Below are positions 45,255 through 57,425 of a DNA stretch of 64,000 nucleotides, one piece after another. The notes beneath the pieces were generated by a model. It made no database searches. It was given only the letters and a program-made list of their open reading frames with translations, and was not told the DNA's origin. The stretch's first letter is position 1. Every line of letters starts with the position of its first letter. The stretch covers positions 29,662,290 to 29,726,289 of the forward strand of contig OZ020489.1 in assembly GCA_963971405.1 (NCBI GenBank). The letters are read 5' to 3'. This DNA comes from Psococerastis gibbosa. Lineage: Eukaryota; Arthropoda; Insecta; Psocodea; Psocidae. Made by a program: the position numbers and the translations under genes.

Positions 45255-48200
45255 ATGTCATTGATTGGTTTGTGGCAACAGTATGAATCCTATCAAAATG
45301 AAAATGAAGGTGGGTAATTTAGCATTAATGTTGTCAAATTTTTTAATTATTCTTTTCAGCTGCTTTCAAAATCCGTTTTATATCAAGGCCATACCATATG
45401 CAATCAAACATTCGTCTACTATCTTGGCATCATTGCCGAATGAATGTAATTACAAAGCCTTTCACGTCCGAGTCAGATAATGAAACAGTTGAATCCGGGC
45501 TGATGGCCCTTGATCGATTGAATCCGGACTTCCAAATATTTCGGCAAAATCTACGGTCGACATCTTAAGTGGTACTACGTACGTAGACTTCAAAGGATTG
45601 GATCTCGGAGGCTCAGTAGCATCAGAAGATAGAGGAGAAATAGATTTGCAAGTACGCTTTTAGATCCCATCAGCCCGGGTTATATTGCTTCATCTTCATT
45701 GCCGGTAGCAGCTCGCTCTAGTGAGCCTTATTCTATCGGAACCGAAAACACGGACTTGTATTGCAGGTAGCAGAATGTATGAGTTCAGAACTCAACAGAA
45801 ATACCTAGCTTATAATGAAGACTGCTTATAGAGGTTTTTATGGGATTTCGAAGACGTGGGAAGTAGGTACATTTTCAGTATTTGCCAAGCCTTATACAGT
45901 ACATTTATCCAATTGAATCTCATAACCTAAACTATTAGTTAGTGTAAGATTATGGTCCCAGTGGAAAGCTAGACGTTCATTTTGTCATTCTTGAAGATCT
46001 GGCTCCAGCTGGTGGGCTGGTCCGGATTGATAGCCTATCGTAGCAAGTTTAGGGTATGCTACCCCCTCCCCCACGAGCACGAATCAATAACTGTTCATTA
46101 TTGCAGACAAACGGTTGCAAGGATTTTTTGAAGACAGTATTCTACCTTCCCTAGCCATAATGACCACCTATCCTGTATTGGTAAAAATTATAATTCCGAT
46201 ATTCATGAGGGAACGGAAGCCGTATGATCTCAAATTACTAATACTGCTTTACAATGTATTTCAAGTCATCGCTAGTGGAGCTGCAGCATATTTTGTAAGT
46301 ACCGTACGGAAAGAATTACTAATCTGAAACTATAGGCAACGATATCTATGTGAAAGCTATGCATGTGAAAACTTCAGTATGGTAGTTAAGAGTACAGCAG
46401 TTTTAATTCTATTATTAAATAGAACATTTTGTTTTGTTACTAAGCCAACCTAGCGGAGTTAGGGCTATAAAACCCTCTCTTACACTCAACTAGGAAGACC
46501 CGGGACCGCCTCCTTTACATGCCCTCCGAAGCATTGCCAGAAAATGTAGCAAGTGTGGGACTCGAACCGACAACCTTTCGGATGAAAGTCTGAGTCTGTA
46601 ATACCTTTACTTCCCCTTCAAGACTACTGGTTAATTTTTTATATACTATCAAAAGGACATAGAGAACCGCAAATAGTTCCAATGACTACTGCAAGTTATT
46701 GAAATAGTGACATCATTTACTTCTGGCCTTCAAACTCAAACACATCTGAGGAATGCAGTGAACCGTATTCAGGCTATGAATCTACTATATGTAAGTACAC
46801 TGTGGTGCTAATAAAGCTGAGTGACGCACAGTATTAAATTACAGAGACTTTAAAGCCCTGAGGCACTAGCACAATGACAGAACTACCTGATTTTGAAGAT
46901 ACTCTGACGATTTTATTTTATACTTTACATGTATTAATAATAATAATAAATATGTATTGTATTGATGATGAAGTAGTAGAATCCGGTTTAAGGGGCCATG
47001 GTCGATTTAAAGTCGTGCATCCAAACGTTTTGTCAACATCTGCGGTAGGTATCGTAGGTAGACTTCTAAGACTTGTTTTTCGGAGGCTTAGCAGGAACTA
47101 AACCGCAGATGTCCGCGAAACGTTTGGAAGTACGCTTTTAGATCGACCAAGGACCATTAACCCGGATACTACTGCTTCATTATAGTTTTATTTATTTCTA
47201 AATATTTTTTTCGCAGCTACTGACAGGCATTTTCTATGATGAAACTTCCCCACTGTTTTGCACTCCACTGGATAAAACATCATCTGGAGACTTCGTAGCT
47301 ACAGTTCTCCAAGTCATGTATTACGTCAGATTATCAGATCTAATTGAAACAGTACGTTTTTCATCACCATGCTAGTCTATTTTAAATTTCCGAGAAAACT
47401 GGAAGCAAATTTGTCAACTAAGTTTTGTAAACGAAATAGCATGAACAAAACGGATTTTGTACTGTAGTAGAAAAATCAGCATATGCATACAATACGTATC
47501 TCTCTCGGCAGTAATATCCAGGCTGTTACAATTCTACAGTACATAATATCTTCTGTACTTGCAGTGTCTTTTTAGTTAAGCCTTATGCCATGTAGAATGA
47601 TATTGAAGTACCGTACTACATGATTATTTATTGTAGACCTCTGTAAGCTTCTACCTAAGCAAGACACATTATTTCATTTCAGATTTTTTATGCATTAAGG
47701 AAAAAGGAAAGGCAATTGTCTTTTCTGCACGTTTATCACCATACGGGTAATGTAATGATGGGCTGGCTTAGTGTCCGCTATGTTCCAGGCAAGTATTTTG
47801 TGCATGTATCCTCAGATAACATCATAAGGCGGGTTTTCCACTGGGCAATTTTACTTCAAATTTGATTTTGTCATTGACGTTTGTTTTGTTTTAAGGAGAC
47901 TATTATGTATGTAGATACTTAACTTATCTATTATAAATTAAGTTATAATAGATAAGTTAAGTATCTACATAATAGTCTCCTTAAAACAAAACAAACGTCA
48001 ATGACAAAATCAAATTTGAAGTAAAATCGCCGGTGGAATACCCACCTAAACCAATGTAGCCAACGGCTTAAGAGTGTAGGAAATTGGCAGCCCGAAATTT
48101 AATACTTTTTATTTAATTAGCTAATCATGTTATTAAAGATTTGGCCCATCAAAGTTGTAGAAGACTACTTCATGCATCATATTATAAGATATTTTTAATT

Positions 48201-50584
48201 TTCAAAATTGTAGTTTTTTAGAAACATGCAAATATTTTATTTAAACAATAACTTTTCACGTATAACTTAATCGATTTTATAAAAAAACTACAATTTCGAA
48301 AACTAAAAATACCTTATTATATGATGCATGAAGTAGTCTTCTACAACTTTGATAAGCCAAATCTTTAATAACATGCTGTTAATTAAATAAAAAATATAAA
48401 GTATTAAATTTCGAGCTGCCTATTTCCTACGGGCTGTACACTCTTAAGGTCGAGTCGCCAAGTGTGAAGATAAACGGACAAATAGAACGAAACTTAGGCG
48501 CCCATTCCACACACGTACAACGTCAATGAAAATTATGAAATTGAAGGACAATTCTATTTCTCATAGATGGGGGCCATTCCATATGTTTTTTTCAAAAATT
48601 GACAATTTTTAATTGAAGCGTATGCGCCAAATTTTTGAAATTTGTTTGCATTTGTTTCTTGAAATTGTATTTGTTTTCTTCGCCGCCATATTATTTAAAC
48701 CTTATTATAATTTTTATACAGAAATGCTTTCTTTTTAGAGAAATCAATTAAAATAGTTGTACTTGTCATATCCCATGACGCCATTTCTTAATTTTAGATT
48801 GTTTGTTTCATTGTTTGTGATTTTACTCTATGATCAATTGATCATTGATCAATTTTAACAATGGCATAGAGTAAAATTGGAATGTCCTTCAATTTCATAA
48901 TTTTCATTGACGTTGTACGTATGTGGAATGGGCGCCTTAAGAGTCACATTATAACGGTGAACTTGGTTTGTATCCTGCAACGCTCCCTAAGGCGATTATT
49001 CCACATACGTCAATAGTCGATAGTAAATATGGCATTGACGGAAATTTCAATTTTACTCTATGCCATTGTTAAAATTGATCAATGATCATAGAGTAAAATC
49101 ACGCGCTGCAAACAAACTAAAATGGTGTCATGGAATATGTTAAGTACAAACATTTTAATAGATTGTTTATAAAACAGTTTTCATCCATTAAACAGATCGG
49201 TGAAGGTCGATCTTACTTCGGATCTCCTATTATTATTAGGTTTTATTAAAAATAATAAGTGTACAAAGAAAACAAATACAAACAAAATTTCAAAAAACAA
49301 ATGAAAGCAAATTTCAAAAATTTGGCGCATACGTGTCAATAGAAGAAAAGTGATCAATAGTTGAAAAAACATATTATGGAATGTAGTGTATCAATGAAAA
49401 ATTTAAATTTCCGTCAATACCATATTTACTATTGACTATTGACGTATGTGGAATACGCGCCTTATTGTTTGGTCAATTGCTATTGGCATAGTGAATCGAT
49501 ATGTCAAGTTTGATGGAAATCGGACATATATAACCAGTCTTGGTCACTTTATACATTGAGCGTGACGTCATTCAGTTTGAATGATGGCAGATGTATACAT
49601 ATCAGTCGATAGGCAATTTTATGGTCAACTTGTGTACTCTGCAAAAACATCTTTTAAGTGGAAGGAAGCTCGTTAGTTAAAAAAAGGGACGATGATGACA
49701 ATTATTGACCAGTCCAGTTCCGCCAGTCCGATTTTCTTATATATCTGGACTTTTAGTTAGAAATACCATTAGGAAAATTTCTGTGAAAAAACGGCGAGTT
49801 AGCACCAATTCAGAGGTCCAAAGTTTGCCCCTAATTTACTGGACTATGAGATGTATTGGAATTTACATAAACACAGTTTTAATGTTTTAGGTGGTACGTC
49901 ATGTTCAGTGCATGGATTCAATTTTACAGTGCACTTCTTTATGTATCTGTACTACCTATCTGTATCTCACGGTACCAAAAAAATCAAAATATTAGCGTTA
50001 AAATACAAATATTGGATGACAAGAATTCAACTAGTAAGTGATCCCTAGGTTTCATAGTTTTCCCAATTTATGAACTTCCATAAGCTAGCCATGTCACTGT
50101 ATATCCATAGTAATCATAAATAAACAACAATGACTTGGAGTTACGCTTGTGTACACGGAAACAGACAGGCTGTCATGGCCAGCTTGCGAAGGTTATAAAC
50201 CAGGCTGAACCAAAAAATTTAACGAAACATTAAATTTACTCCGACTGGCTTCGGATGTTTTGTAATTTCTCATTGCAATGCAATTTGTGAGTTTGAAATC
50301 ATAGATGTAAGTACGCCACATTAATTTTTGAGTCCTTAGGGATTATTTTGCTTTAACTGCAGCTATAAACCCAGTGCAGTATTTTATTGTTCTCTAAAAA
50401 CTTGCTTTTTCAGGTGCAATTGGTGGGGATCTGCTGGGTGGTGCTTCACGACGCTATAACACCGAGATGTCAAAACTCAAACGTGTTTGACATTTACGTT
50501 TTTGGACACGCTGCTTTCGTATTTGTACTATTTTTGAACTTTTATCACAAAAACTACGTCGTCCCAGCAAAGAAACTATTTTAG
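45255..50584 (+). CDS. Very-long-chain fatty-acid elongase (ELO/ELOVL family)
   Basis: ELO enzymes catalyse the condensing step (3-ketoacyl-CoA synthase) of fatty-acid elongation in the ER. Six exons join in phase: 45255-45309, 46107-46294, 47217-47351, 47683-47788, 49891-50033 and 50414-50584, giving 265 residues. The catalytic histidine box HVYHH is at residues 142-146. Other family features are MRERKPYDLKLLILLYNVFQ early, FYALRKKERQLSFLHVYHH before the box, and FNFTVHFFMYLYYLSVS after it. Several hydrophobic segments fit the multi-span fold. The protein ends KKLF, a KKxx di-lysine ER-retrieval signal. The short first exon (18 codons) was chosen because its phase-1 donor joins exactly to exon 2. 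Intron 4 has a GC donor (CCAG|GCAAGT) and is filled with MITEs. AATAAA lies at 50685. Confidence 0.93.
45474..45700. mobile_element. GAATCCGG foldback family copy in ELOVL intron 1
   Basis: AATGAAACAGTTGAATCCGG begins the element and a complementary CAGCCCGGGTTATATTGCTT ends it. The internal GTCGACATCTTAAGTGG and GGAGGCTCAGTAGCATC blocks match 57240-57425 in inverted order. The left arm holds a second GAATCCGG, so it is rearranged. Confidence 0.65.
46425..46600 (-). repeat. SINE with truncated head, in ELOVL intron 2
   Basis: Minus-strand copy: B-box region GGTTCGAGTCCCACACTTGC, body and tail intact, but the first 20-25 bases including the A box are missing beyond 46600. Confidence 0.75.
46967..47182. 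mobile_element. GAATCCGG foldback family copy in ELOVL intron 2
   Basis: One of the best copies: GATGAAGTAGTAGAATCCGG left and CCCGGATACTACTGCTTCAT right. The arms include CATCCAAACGTTTTGTCAAC against CGCGAAACGTTTGGAAGTAC. Its right end lies about 35 bp before the exon 3 acceptor. Confidence 0.8.
47829..48046. mobile_element. PIF/Harbinger-like MITE with TAA duplication
   Basis: TAA at 47826-47828 and 48047-48049. The ends are GGCGGGTTTTCCACTGG and GGTGGAATACCCACC. The two arms pair almost completely over about 100 bp (GACGTTTGTTTTGTTTTAAG and complement), so the element is nearly one hairpin. It starts about 40 bp after the exon 4 donor of the elongase. Confidence 0.85.
48068..48448. mobile_element. 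Foldback MITE (CTTAAGAGTGTA ends)
   Basis: CTTAAGAGTGTAGGAAATTG and the complementary right end ...TACACTCTTAAG bound about 380 bp. The interior pairs through GACTACTTCATGCATCATAT against ATGATGCATGAAGTAGTC. It has no coding content and lies in ELOVL intron 4. Confidence 0.8.
48497..48936. mobile_element. PIF/Harbinger-like MITE with TTA duplication
   Basis: TTA at 48494-48496 and 48937-48939. The ends are GGCGCCCATTCCACACACGT and ACGTATGTGGAATGGGCGCC. The arms share AACGTCAATGAAAATTATGA. An internal piece (GGGGGCCATTCCATATG) looks like the start of a second, nested copy. Confidence 0.8.
48991..49461. mobile_element. PIF/Harbinger-like MITE (GATC-core type)
   Basis: The ends are GGCGATTATTCCACATACGT and ACGTATGTGGAATACGCGCC. 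Flanks TAA and TTA are complementary. The core contains CTTACTTCGGATCTCCTATT and the CAAACATTTTAATAGATTG block, and matches 61535-61992 in opposite orientation. The frame at 49181-49372 belongs to this repeat and also appears at 61621-61857, so it is not a host gene. Confidence 0.8.
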
Positions 50585-50926
50585 CTTATTATACAATATT
50601 GAGATTACCGGCGCCAACAAACTGGTTCCAAATAATACGGTTATGTTCTGTAATTTTAGTAGGTATGCTCATAAATTAAGCTTTAATAAAACTAATTTGG
50701 GATACTGCTGATCCAAAACGTTAAATTAATGTATTTCTTCAGATCACCACTGTAGTCTTAAAAAAAAAAACAGCCCGACAATACTCAACTCTATATGATA
50801 AGAAAACATGCAAACTCACGTCCCCAGCAGTTTACAAACTTGATTGCGACACAGTAGAATCCGGTTTGGTTTTGTACAATCATACCATTCAAAGTGCATT
50901 ATTAACATGTTTATATTCAATGTGCC

Positions 50927-53900
50927 CTACAAGGTCGGAATTAATGGAGACATCCCCTCACTAGCACTGGGGGGTACAGGCTCGAGATTTTTTAGGAGTT
51001 GTGCCAGCCAATAGTTAGTCGACTTATCGTCTTGGAGACAGCTTGTAAAAGTTGAATCTCTCAACTGGTCGGGCAGGCATTGCCTCAATGCTTCTCTCGC
51101 TCTAAAACAAAACAAAAAAATATATTTTATACAATAGCACCACTAATAATCGAGTTAGCACTGAAAAGTCATATTGAATAAAAGAAACCGCGATTTTTAT
51201 GTGGCATCATTTTTATTCTCCCGTCAAATACACAGGAGGAACTAAAAGCCAAGAAATAAGAGAAGGATTGGTTTCTCAGCTTCTATACGGCTTGAAGTAT
51301 GTTCACCTATTAAATTTTCTATTAACTGAAGATGGGAGAAGCTGACAGAAGGCTCCAAATTGGCTAGAGAACCGGCATCCAGTTTCTAACACTCAACCTG
51401 TAGTTCTTTTATGTCCATGCCGGCGCCATTAACGCATTTCTCATTGTATAACTCTATATATCTCATTTAATTAGTATTATCATTCGTCCCCGTTAAGAGT
51501 TCTATAGGAGAGATGAGACATTCGAGCGCGCAAAAACTACTTTTTTAATCCTAGTATATTGCTACATTTTTTCATTGGCTGATCATAGAAGACGTTGCAA
51601 GTGGCCCTACAAATTCGAAAACTAATGTCCCATCTCTCCTATATAGAACTTTAGTCCCCATTTGGAAACTATTCAATGAATGAGCCTCGTACACCTGACA
51701 ATGCCAATCAGATGTGCACATACCAGCTAATCTGACAGGATATTGGCAATCCCAGCTCGGGGACCACAGATCATAGCAACTTATAGGACAGTTTCAATAG
51801 GAAGCCATGCGTTTCCCCCAATGGCCGCAGCATTTGTAGGCAACTAGCATTAATTTTAATTTTAATAACTCCGTAAATATTACTTATTGATATGATAAAA
51901 AACATACAGCCCGGTTTCAACTTTAAGTCATCGAAGCGATCTGATAGGAATAACCCATATTAAATTATTGTATATAACATTTGTCAGTAATTCACCCTTG
52001 TTAAATTTAGTGGCATTATTAGTGTTATGTTCATGTTGACTAATGTGGCCTGTAAACTACAATAAATGTAGGGCGAAACACTAGTACTTAGGCTACTAGT
52101 AAAATACCAAGTACTTACCTGTATCAATTTATCAGCTCACTTGACGATGACTTAAAGCCGAAATTGATAGTGTGTTTTTATGATATTAATAAAGTAATAT
52201 TTATCATATTAATAAAGGAAAATTAGTAAGTTATTTTAATTTACATTGTGTTTAAATGTTACAAAGTTACAGGGAGACGATTTCATCTATCAAGTTGTTG
52301 AGGCGTAAGTAAGGTGAAGGTAAAACAGACAACGGCAGAGGCTTGAGAGAGGCTCTGCCGCTGTCTGTTTTACCTTCACCTTACTTACGCCTCAACACAA
52401 GTTTCTTACGCGCAGTGTTAAGTAAAATAATAACCATCCATAAGACAATTTTAAAAACATGTAAAAATCTCAGCTTTGCTACTTAATGATTTTCCCTTCA
52501 ATTTCCATGAGATTCGGTATTTACCTGGCATTGTCAGAAAGTCTTAAGTAGCAACGAACGACGTGTTTAAGAAGTCTTGCAGACGGATCTTTGGTCAGAG
52601 AAATGACCATTTTACCAAGGACCATCGCGACATGAGAAAACCGCTCGTAAGTTTGGCAAATGTAGGAGAGACCATTGTCGTCGAGGAGGATTTTTTGAAG
52701 AATGAAAGTAGCCACAGTCTTGGAGAGTTCGGAACCACTTTCCATAATTCTCAAACACAGGGGAATTATCTCTGTAGTAATCAGGAAAGAAATTACTTCA
52801 GGTTCGTCAGTCTACAAAAAAAAAAAATACATACATATTTAATAGTTATTATAGTTAAATTAAAATAGAAGCAGCTAAGGAGCTTCGGAATCGTTTTTTT
52901 TTGTTAAGCAAAAAAAAAAGCGGAATCGTGAAGACACAGAAGTAGCAAAAATACCACAAGGATCAAATTGATGTAAGGATTGAGGCTGTGTGAATGTGAA
53001 TGTGTACATTAAAATATAATGTGCATATACTGTAAGTAAGGATATTGTCGATAAATAACACGTAAGTTTTGCAAATCTATTTATTAAAAGGCAACAATGA
53101 GTACATAGGGCCTACATCTTTACCTCGCGATCGCTACCCTTAGACTGCCTAACTTGGCTTCATCCAGTGGCGTCCCTACAACATCGACAATATCCCTACA
53201 TATATTATATTGAACATGAATTTAATCCCTATTTAAATTTCGCTATCGTGCCGATATCTGTTAAATAGTGTAGCCACTCAAAAACCACCTTGAACAGAGT
53301 GGCAAGTGTCTGGGCTTTCTATCAGGTTTTTGGTAATCTCTATCGTGCAAACAGTCATTGCGTCGATTCACGGCGTCAAGGTGCACATGGCTCGCAAGTG
53401 ACGGCAAGTAACAGGAAGTAGTGTTCAATCTAGGCCAATATCTTTAAAACTAAAACCTGAGTAAAAAAACTTATTTAACAGCAGCCTGATCATGGCGATT
53501 TTAATACCGGTATTTATTTAATCCCCTGGTATTAAATAAATACCGGTATTATAATCGCCATGATCAGGCTGCTGGAGGTGAAACAAAGGGAGACTTACCT
53601 TGACTAAAGCTCCAATGACACCTAAACTAGTAAGCCGCAAATATTCAAACGGCCTCGTTTTGCTGACTGTATGTAAGAATGGATATAAATACAAAGGGAC
53701 CTGTGCCTTAAGGAAATCCGACCGCGTTTCAGGATGGGATGCTACGCATTGCAACAGAGCCAAAGCATTGCACACTCTATTGCTCTGGTGGGCGTTGAGG
53801 GAAGGAGGGTTAATGGCAGGATAGATTTTGACAATTTCTAGCATTAAGGAGGCAGTTGTGCCAAAGGAATTCCATAGCATTGGCGCCAGGTCATGGACGA

Positions 53901-54033
53901 CCTCTCGCTTTTTGCTCAGCTCCAGTAATGCGTTTTCTCTGGACTCTGGATAGGAGAGCTCATTGATCCATTGGTAAACCTTTTCCATATCAACCATTTG
54001 TTGATTGAACGCGGGACTCTGGTCAGTACTCAT
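50927..54033 (-). CDS. CNOT9: CCR4-NOT transcription complex subunit 9 (CNOT9/Rcd-1)
   Basis: CNOT9 is an armadillo-repeat subunit of the CCR4-NOT deadenylase, binding NOT1 and tryptophan-containing partners such as GW182. Three minus-strand exons join in phase: 54033-53599 (145 codons), 52811-52525 and 51101-50927, giving 298 residues against about 299 in mammals. The conservation is extreme: [92 protein letters not shown] and [12 protein letters not shown]. The N-terminus ([13 protein letters not shown]) and C-terminus ([15 protein letters not shown]) vary, as is usual. An acceptor (ATTTCAG) ten bases upstream of the ATG implies a 5' UTR intron. Intron 1 has a foldback MITE 25 bp from the donor; intron 2 has a 102-nt hairpin. 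Confidence 0.96.
51102..52295. other. CNOT9 intron 2, nothing coding
   Basis: AT-rich intron sequence. No repeat family seen elsewhere in the window is recognised. The 102-nt hairpin follows at 52296. Confidence 0.4.
52296..52397. repeat. 102-nt near-perfect hairpin in CNOT9 intron 2
   Basis: The left arm TGTTGAGGCGTAAGTAAGGT...GAAGGTAAAACAGACA is followed by one mismatch, CGGCAGAG, a loop of about 12 nt, and the complementary right arm. That is 44 of 45 pairs. Size and shape resemble a precursor microRNA or a tiny MITE. No second copy is seen in the window. Confidence 0.85.
53479..53574. mobile_element. CCGGTATT foldback MITE in CNOT9 intron 1
   Basis: CAGCAGCCTGATCATGGCGA...TTTTAATACCGGTATTT and its complement form arms of about 44 bp with an 8-nt centre. 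Only one position inside the arms differs. It ends 25 bp from the 53599 exon boundary, so the hairpin sits right beside the splice donor. Confidence 0.85.
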
Positions 54034-54043
54034 TGCGAATCTT

Positions 54044-57000
54044 CTGAAATAAAGAGATTACTTGCATATTATACAGACGATGATGGATGTGAAACACGTA
54101 AGTTATTTTTCAAAATAATTGGCACCTGTTTGGCTAAATTTTGAAATACTCCGAAAATTACGTGATTGCTCTATTAATCGCAGTTAGTTTTTGTATTTTA
54201 AGATTTATAAACCTGGTGGTACGCTAGCACCCAAAATTACTAGAAAGGACGAAATAGTGAGAATATTGGATGCACTTTCAGTAGTTACTCATCACTTTGC
54301 CTTAATGTCACGGCGAAACACTTTTTCAAGATTTTATAAAGTTATTATTCAAGTAAACTCACTGTTGAACGTTTTGAAAATAAAATGGTGGTAAATTATA
54401 CATATTGGCTGCAGATGATTACAATAGCTTACGCCTCACTGTATTAATTGAATTGATCAATTGTTGAGATCGTGTTCAGACAAGTTACGTTACCAACTGC
54501 ACACGGTTCCAAAAACAATTTATACTGAAATAAATGCCGCGTAATTTTATTTCTTTCAAATTTTCTGTGCGGCTAGTAATAATAATATTATTAAATAATG
54601 AAATTAAATAACGACAGTAGTTACAGGCTGCATTAATTATGATAATTACCATAGTTGGTGCCACACGGTCAAATACATGTAGGCTACATACGGTACCTAC
54701 TGCTTTATCTATATTATAAGCTATATTAAAAAAAAAAATGAAGTAAATGGGGTTGGCCTAATTTAAGAAATGGAGAATGAACCAAGGTTATCAAAAAATG
54801 ACTTGCTTTTAAGAGCATCGACCATAGAGTCTTAGATATCAACCCCAATATCTTTTGTAGGCTACAGGGTAATATAATTACAGTCGTGCAGAATACAGCT
54901 GGTAGCTTTTCGTTAGCTATAAGCCTATTAGCGCTGGAAATAAGTTTACTTCTTTAACTAGACCTATTACATTCGTTTATACCCCCACCGCCTACTTTCA
55001 CCTTTCTGCATTTATTTAAACTCAATTTTTCAAGTCATCTGTTACGGGCTCCTAATTGCTATGGTTTTGAGGCACAATATGGAACTGCGTTGCGTAGGGA
55101 AAACTACAGAATACCAATGGAAAGCAACTAAAACTAACCTTCAAAATGTGCGTAAATATAAAACGTAACAAATATCAAATATCACGGTCAGCAATGATTA
55201 GCCAGTCCAAAAATAATTTCAGTAAATAATATAATAAAAATTCGTGAACTGAACAAAAGAATTTCTCTCACCTTATACCTATTATATGCTTGCGTAAAAC
55301 TAATTATTAACGGGGTTGCACAGCAAAATTATCCAACTTTAGTCAGTTTTGTACTATTCAGAGACAAATAAAATGTACTATTACATTTAATCGCTCATTT
55401 TTTACAGCTTTATAGGAGAAAAAATAAACAGCGTAAATAAAATAGTATAAACACAATTTAAAATGGCCGACACTACGGTATAAATGACTTCACTTACAAA
55501 TTGAAAAATTGGAACTTAACCAACATGTTTATGCACATCAATTAACTACAATTTTATTCTTTGCATCAAACTAGCCTAGTATAAAAAAATTAAAACTGAA
55601 ATTAAATTTCTAGAAGGTTATATGACTAGGAAGTTTCCTTCCCTATTCTAAAAAAAAACCGCCAAATCAAAAGTTTTGAATTGTGCTGGTTTCATCAAGA
55701 AAGTGTAGAAATCCAATCGATCTGGAAGTTTTTGAACGATTCTCGCTGTCGTGATTTGCCCACGTCTTTTCCATTGTAGCCGTAGGGCTAGCAGAAAATT
55801 TCGTGTCGATGTCGGAAGCTGGCGTGAAGCGGACCGCACGAACGATTGCACTAACTATTCACCAAGCTCTATTCCTACTATGGAAAAAACTTCGGCAAAT
55901 CGCGACTGCGAGAGTCATCCGTTTGTACCGGGCCTAAGTCATTACACACCTAAGTGCATTTTCCTTAAAAAAAAAAAAAAAAAACACTATTGCAATCACT
56001 TCCGTTGTAGCAAATTGGGCCCAAACTTATTAATTATCACCGGACATGAACGAGACCCTCTAAAATGGAAATAGCATACAGTATATTATAGCCTATATTC
56101 AGTATATGTATATACAATATAATTTTGCATCTTGGATCAAGCGTTTTTATGTAGGTAGGCCCTACCAGTATTGAGCTGATTTTTTTTGTAAGTGTCTAAA
56201 ATACCGAAAATGAGTCTCCAGGCCATAAAAAAATTTCAGCCGACCAAAATTTTTAGATGGCGGCCATTTACAATTTTCAAAAAAATATTGTGGCGACATT
56301 TTTACGATAGAAAAAATTTCCGAAAGAACATTTTGCTTAGGCCTACGAAATTTTACCAAAAACAAATAGCAGGAAAAAATTTCAAGATGTGACCATTTAT
56401 CCCGCGTCCGTAACTTTCAAAGAAGTTCTAATAACAATAACTTTACGTCACATTTATAAATGAATTCAGCTGAAATTTGTTTGTATGATTGCTAGTGTAA
56501 ACTATGCTATTGTCTACAGGCCAGATAAATTAAATCCTGTATAAATTTCAAGATTGCGGCCATTTCAAACTTTCAAAACATTATTGTGGCGGTATGTATT
56601 ATGGGAGATAACAATCGCTGACAGAACATTTTGCACTATGCCTTCCAAATTCTAAAAAAAAACTTGGCAATGGCCGAAATTTCAAGACGGCGGTCCATTA
56701 TTATTGTACGGTTGGACTCTAGATAGCATAACAGCTGATGAATAATAGGTCAGGCATGAATTAAAAGAACCAAGGGGAATTGATTTGCCCCAAAATATTT
56801 AGAATGTGCCAAATAGATTTTAATATATTCATTTGCATACTTTAATATCTGCAGGCGCAAATCCAGAATCCTCCGTCTCTTCGCGAAAGTGTCATATCTA
56901 GGTCTATTAAATTTAGCAACTTACAAATGTGCTCAACGCCTACCTATTCCTGTATAATATATATAAAATATACATACATATATATATAGTATTTATTATT

Positions 57001-57239
57001 CATGTTACATGCTATTAATTCTGTTGAAAAATTATGTTCATTTTCACTCACTCACCCATCATTATAAAGGATAATCTAGTGACAAATGGCGGCTAATTGT
57101 TAAGAAACTATGAAACGATAAGTCTCATGATTGCGCATGCGGGCATGGCTTCAACAAACCATAGGGGATAGATAGATTAGGCTTACGGCTGTTTAGAACC
57201 GCAATCAATAGTATAGTACCAATTTTTTAATCGATAGTG
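54044..57239. other. Upstream of CNOT9; no further gene recognised
   Basis: The non-coding first exon and promoter of CNOT9 are expected here on the minus strand. A block at 55820-55935 (CACCAAGCTCTATTCCTACT, TTTGTACCGGGCCTAAG) is shared with 44205-44295 and is probably another dispersed repeat. Frames here have no recognisable motif. Confidence 0.35.
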
Positions 57240-57425
57240 GGAAAAATGTAACTGCAAAGGCTTTCACGGCCGGAGTCAAAGGTTGTACGGAGCCACCGAG
57301 GGTCAACCTTCGAAGTCTACGCAGCGCCACTGAAGATGTCGACCGCAGATGTTGACGAAATATTTGGAAGTTCACTTTCATCTCGACCACGGCCCATCAG
57401 CCCGGATTCTACTGGTTCTTCATCA
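57240..57425. mobile_element. GAATCCGG foldback family copy
   Basis: Starts at AACTGCAAAGGCTTTCACGG...CCGGAGTCAAAGG, contains GTCAACCTTCGAAGTCTACG and CACTGAAGATGTCGACCGC, and ends ATCAGCCCGGATTCTACTGG...TTCTTCATC. It shows the extended form with the CGGCCGTGAAAGC-type flank on one side only, so one arm may be lost. Confidence 0.65.

Noticed and set aside
49181..49372. 63-codon frame rich in Phe and Leu
   Set aside because: Lies in a MITE core and recurs in the inverted copy at 61621-61857.
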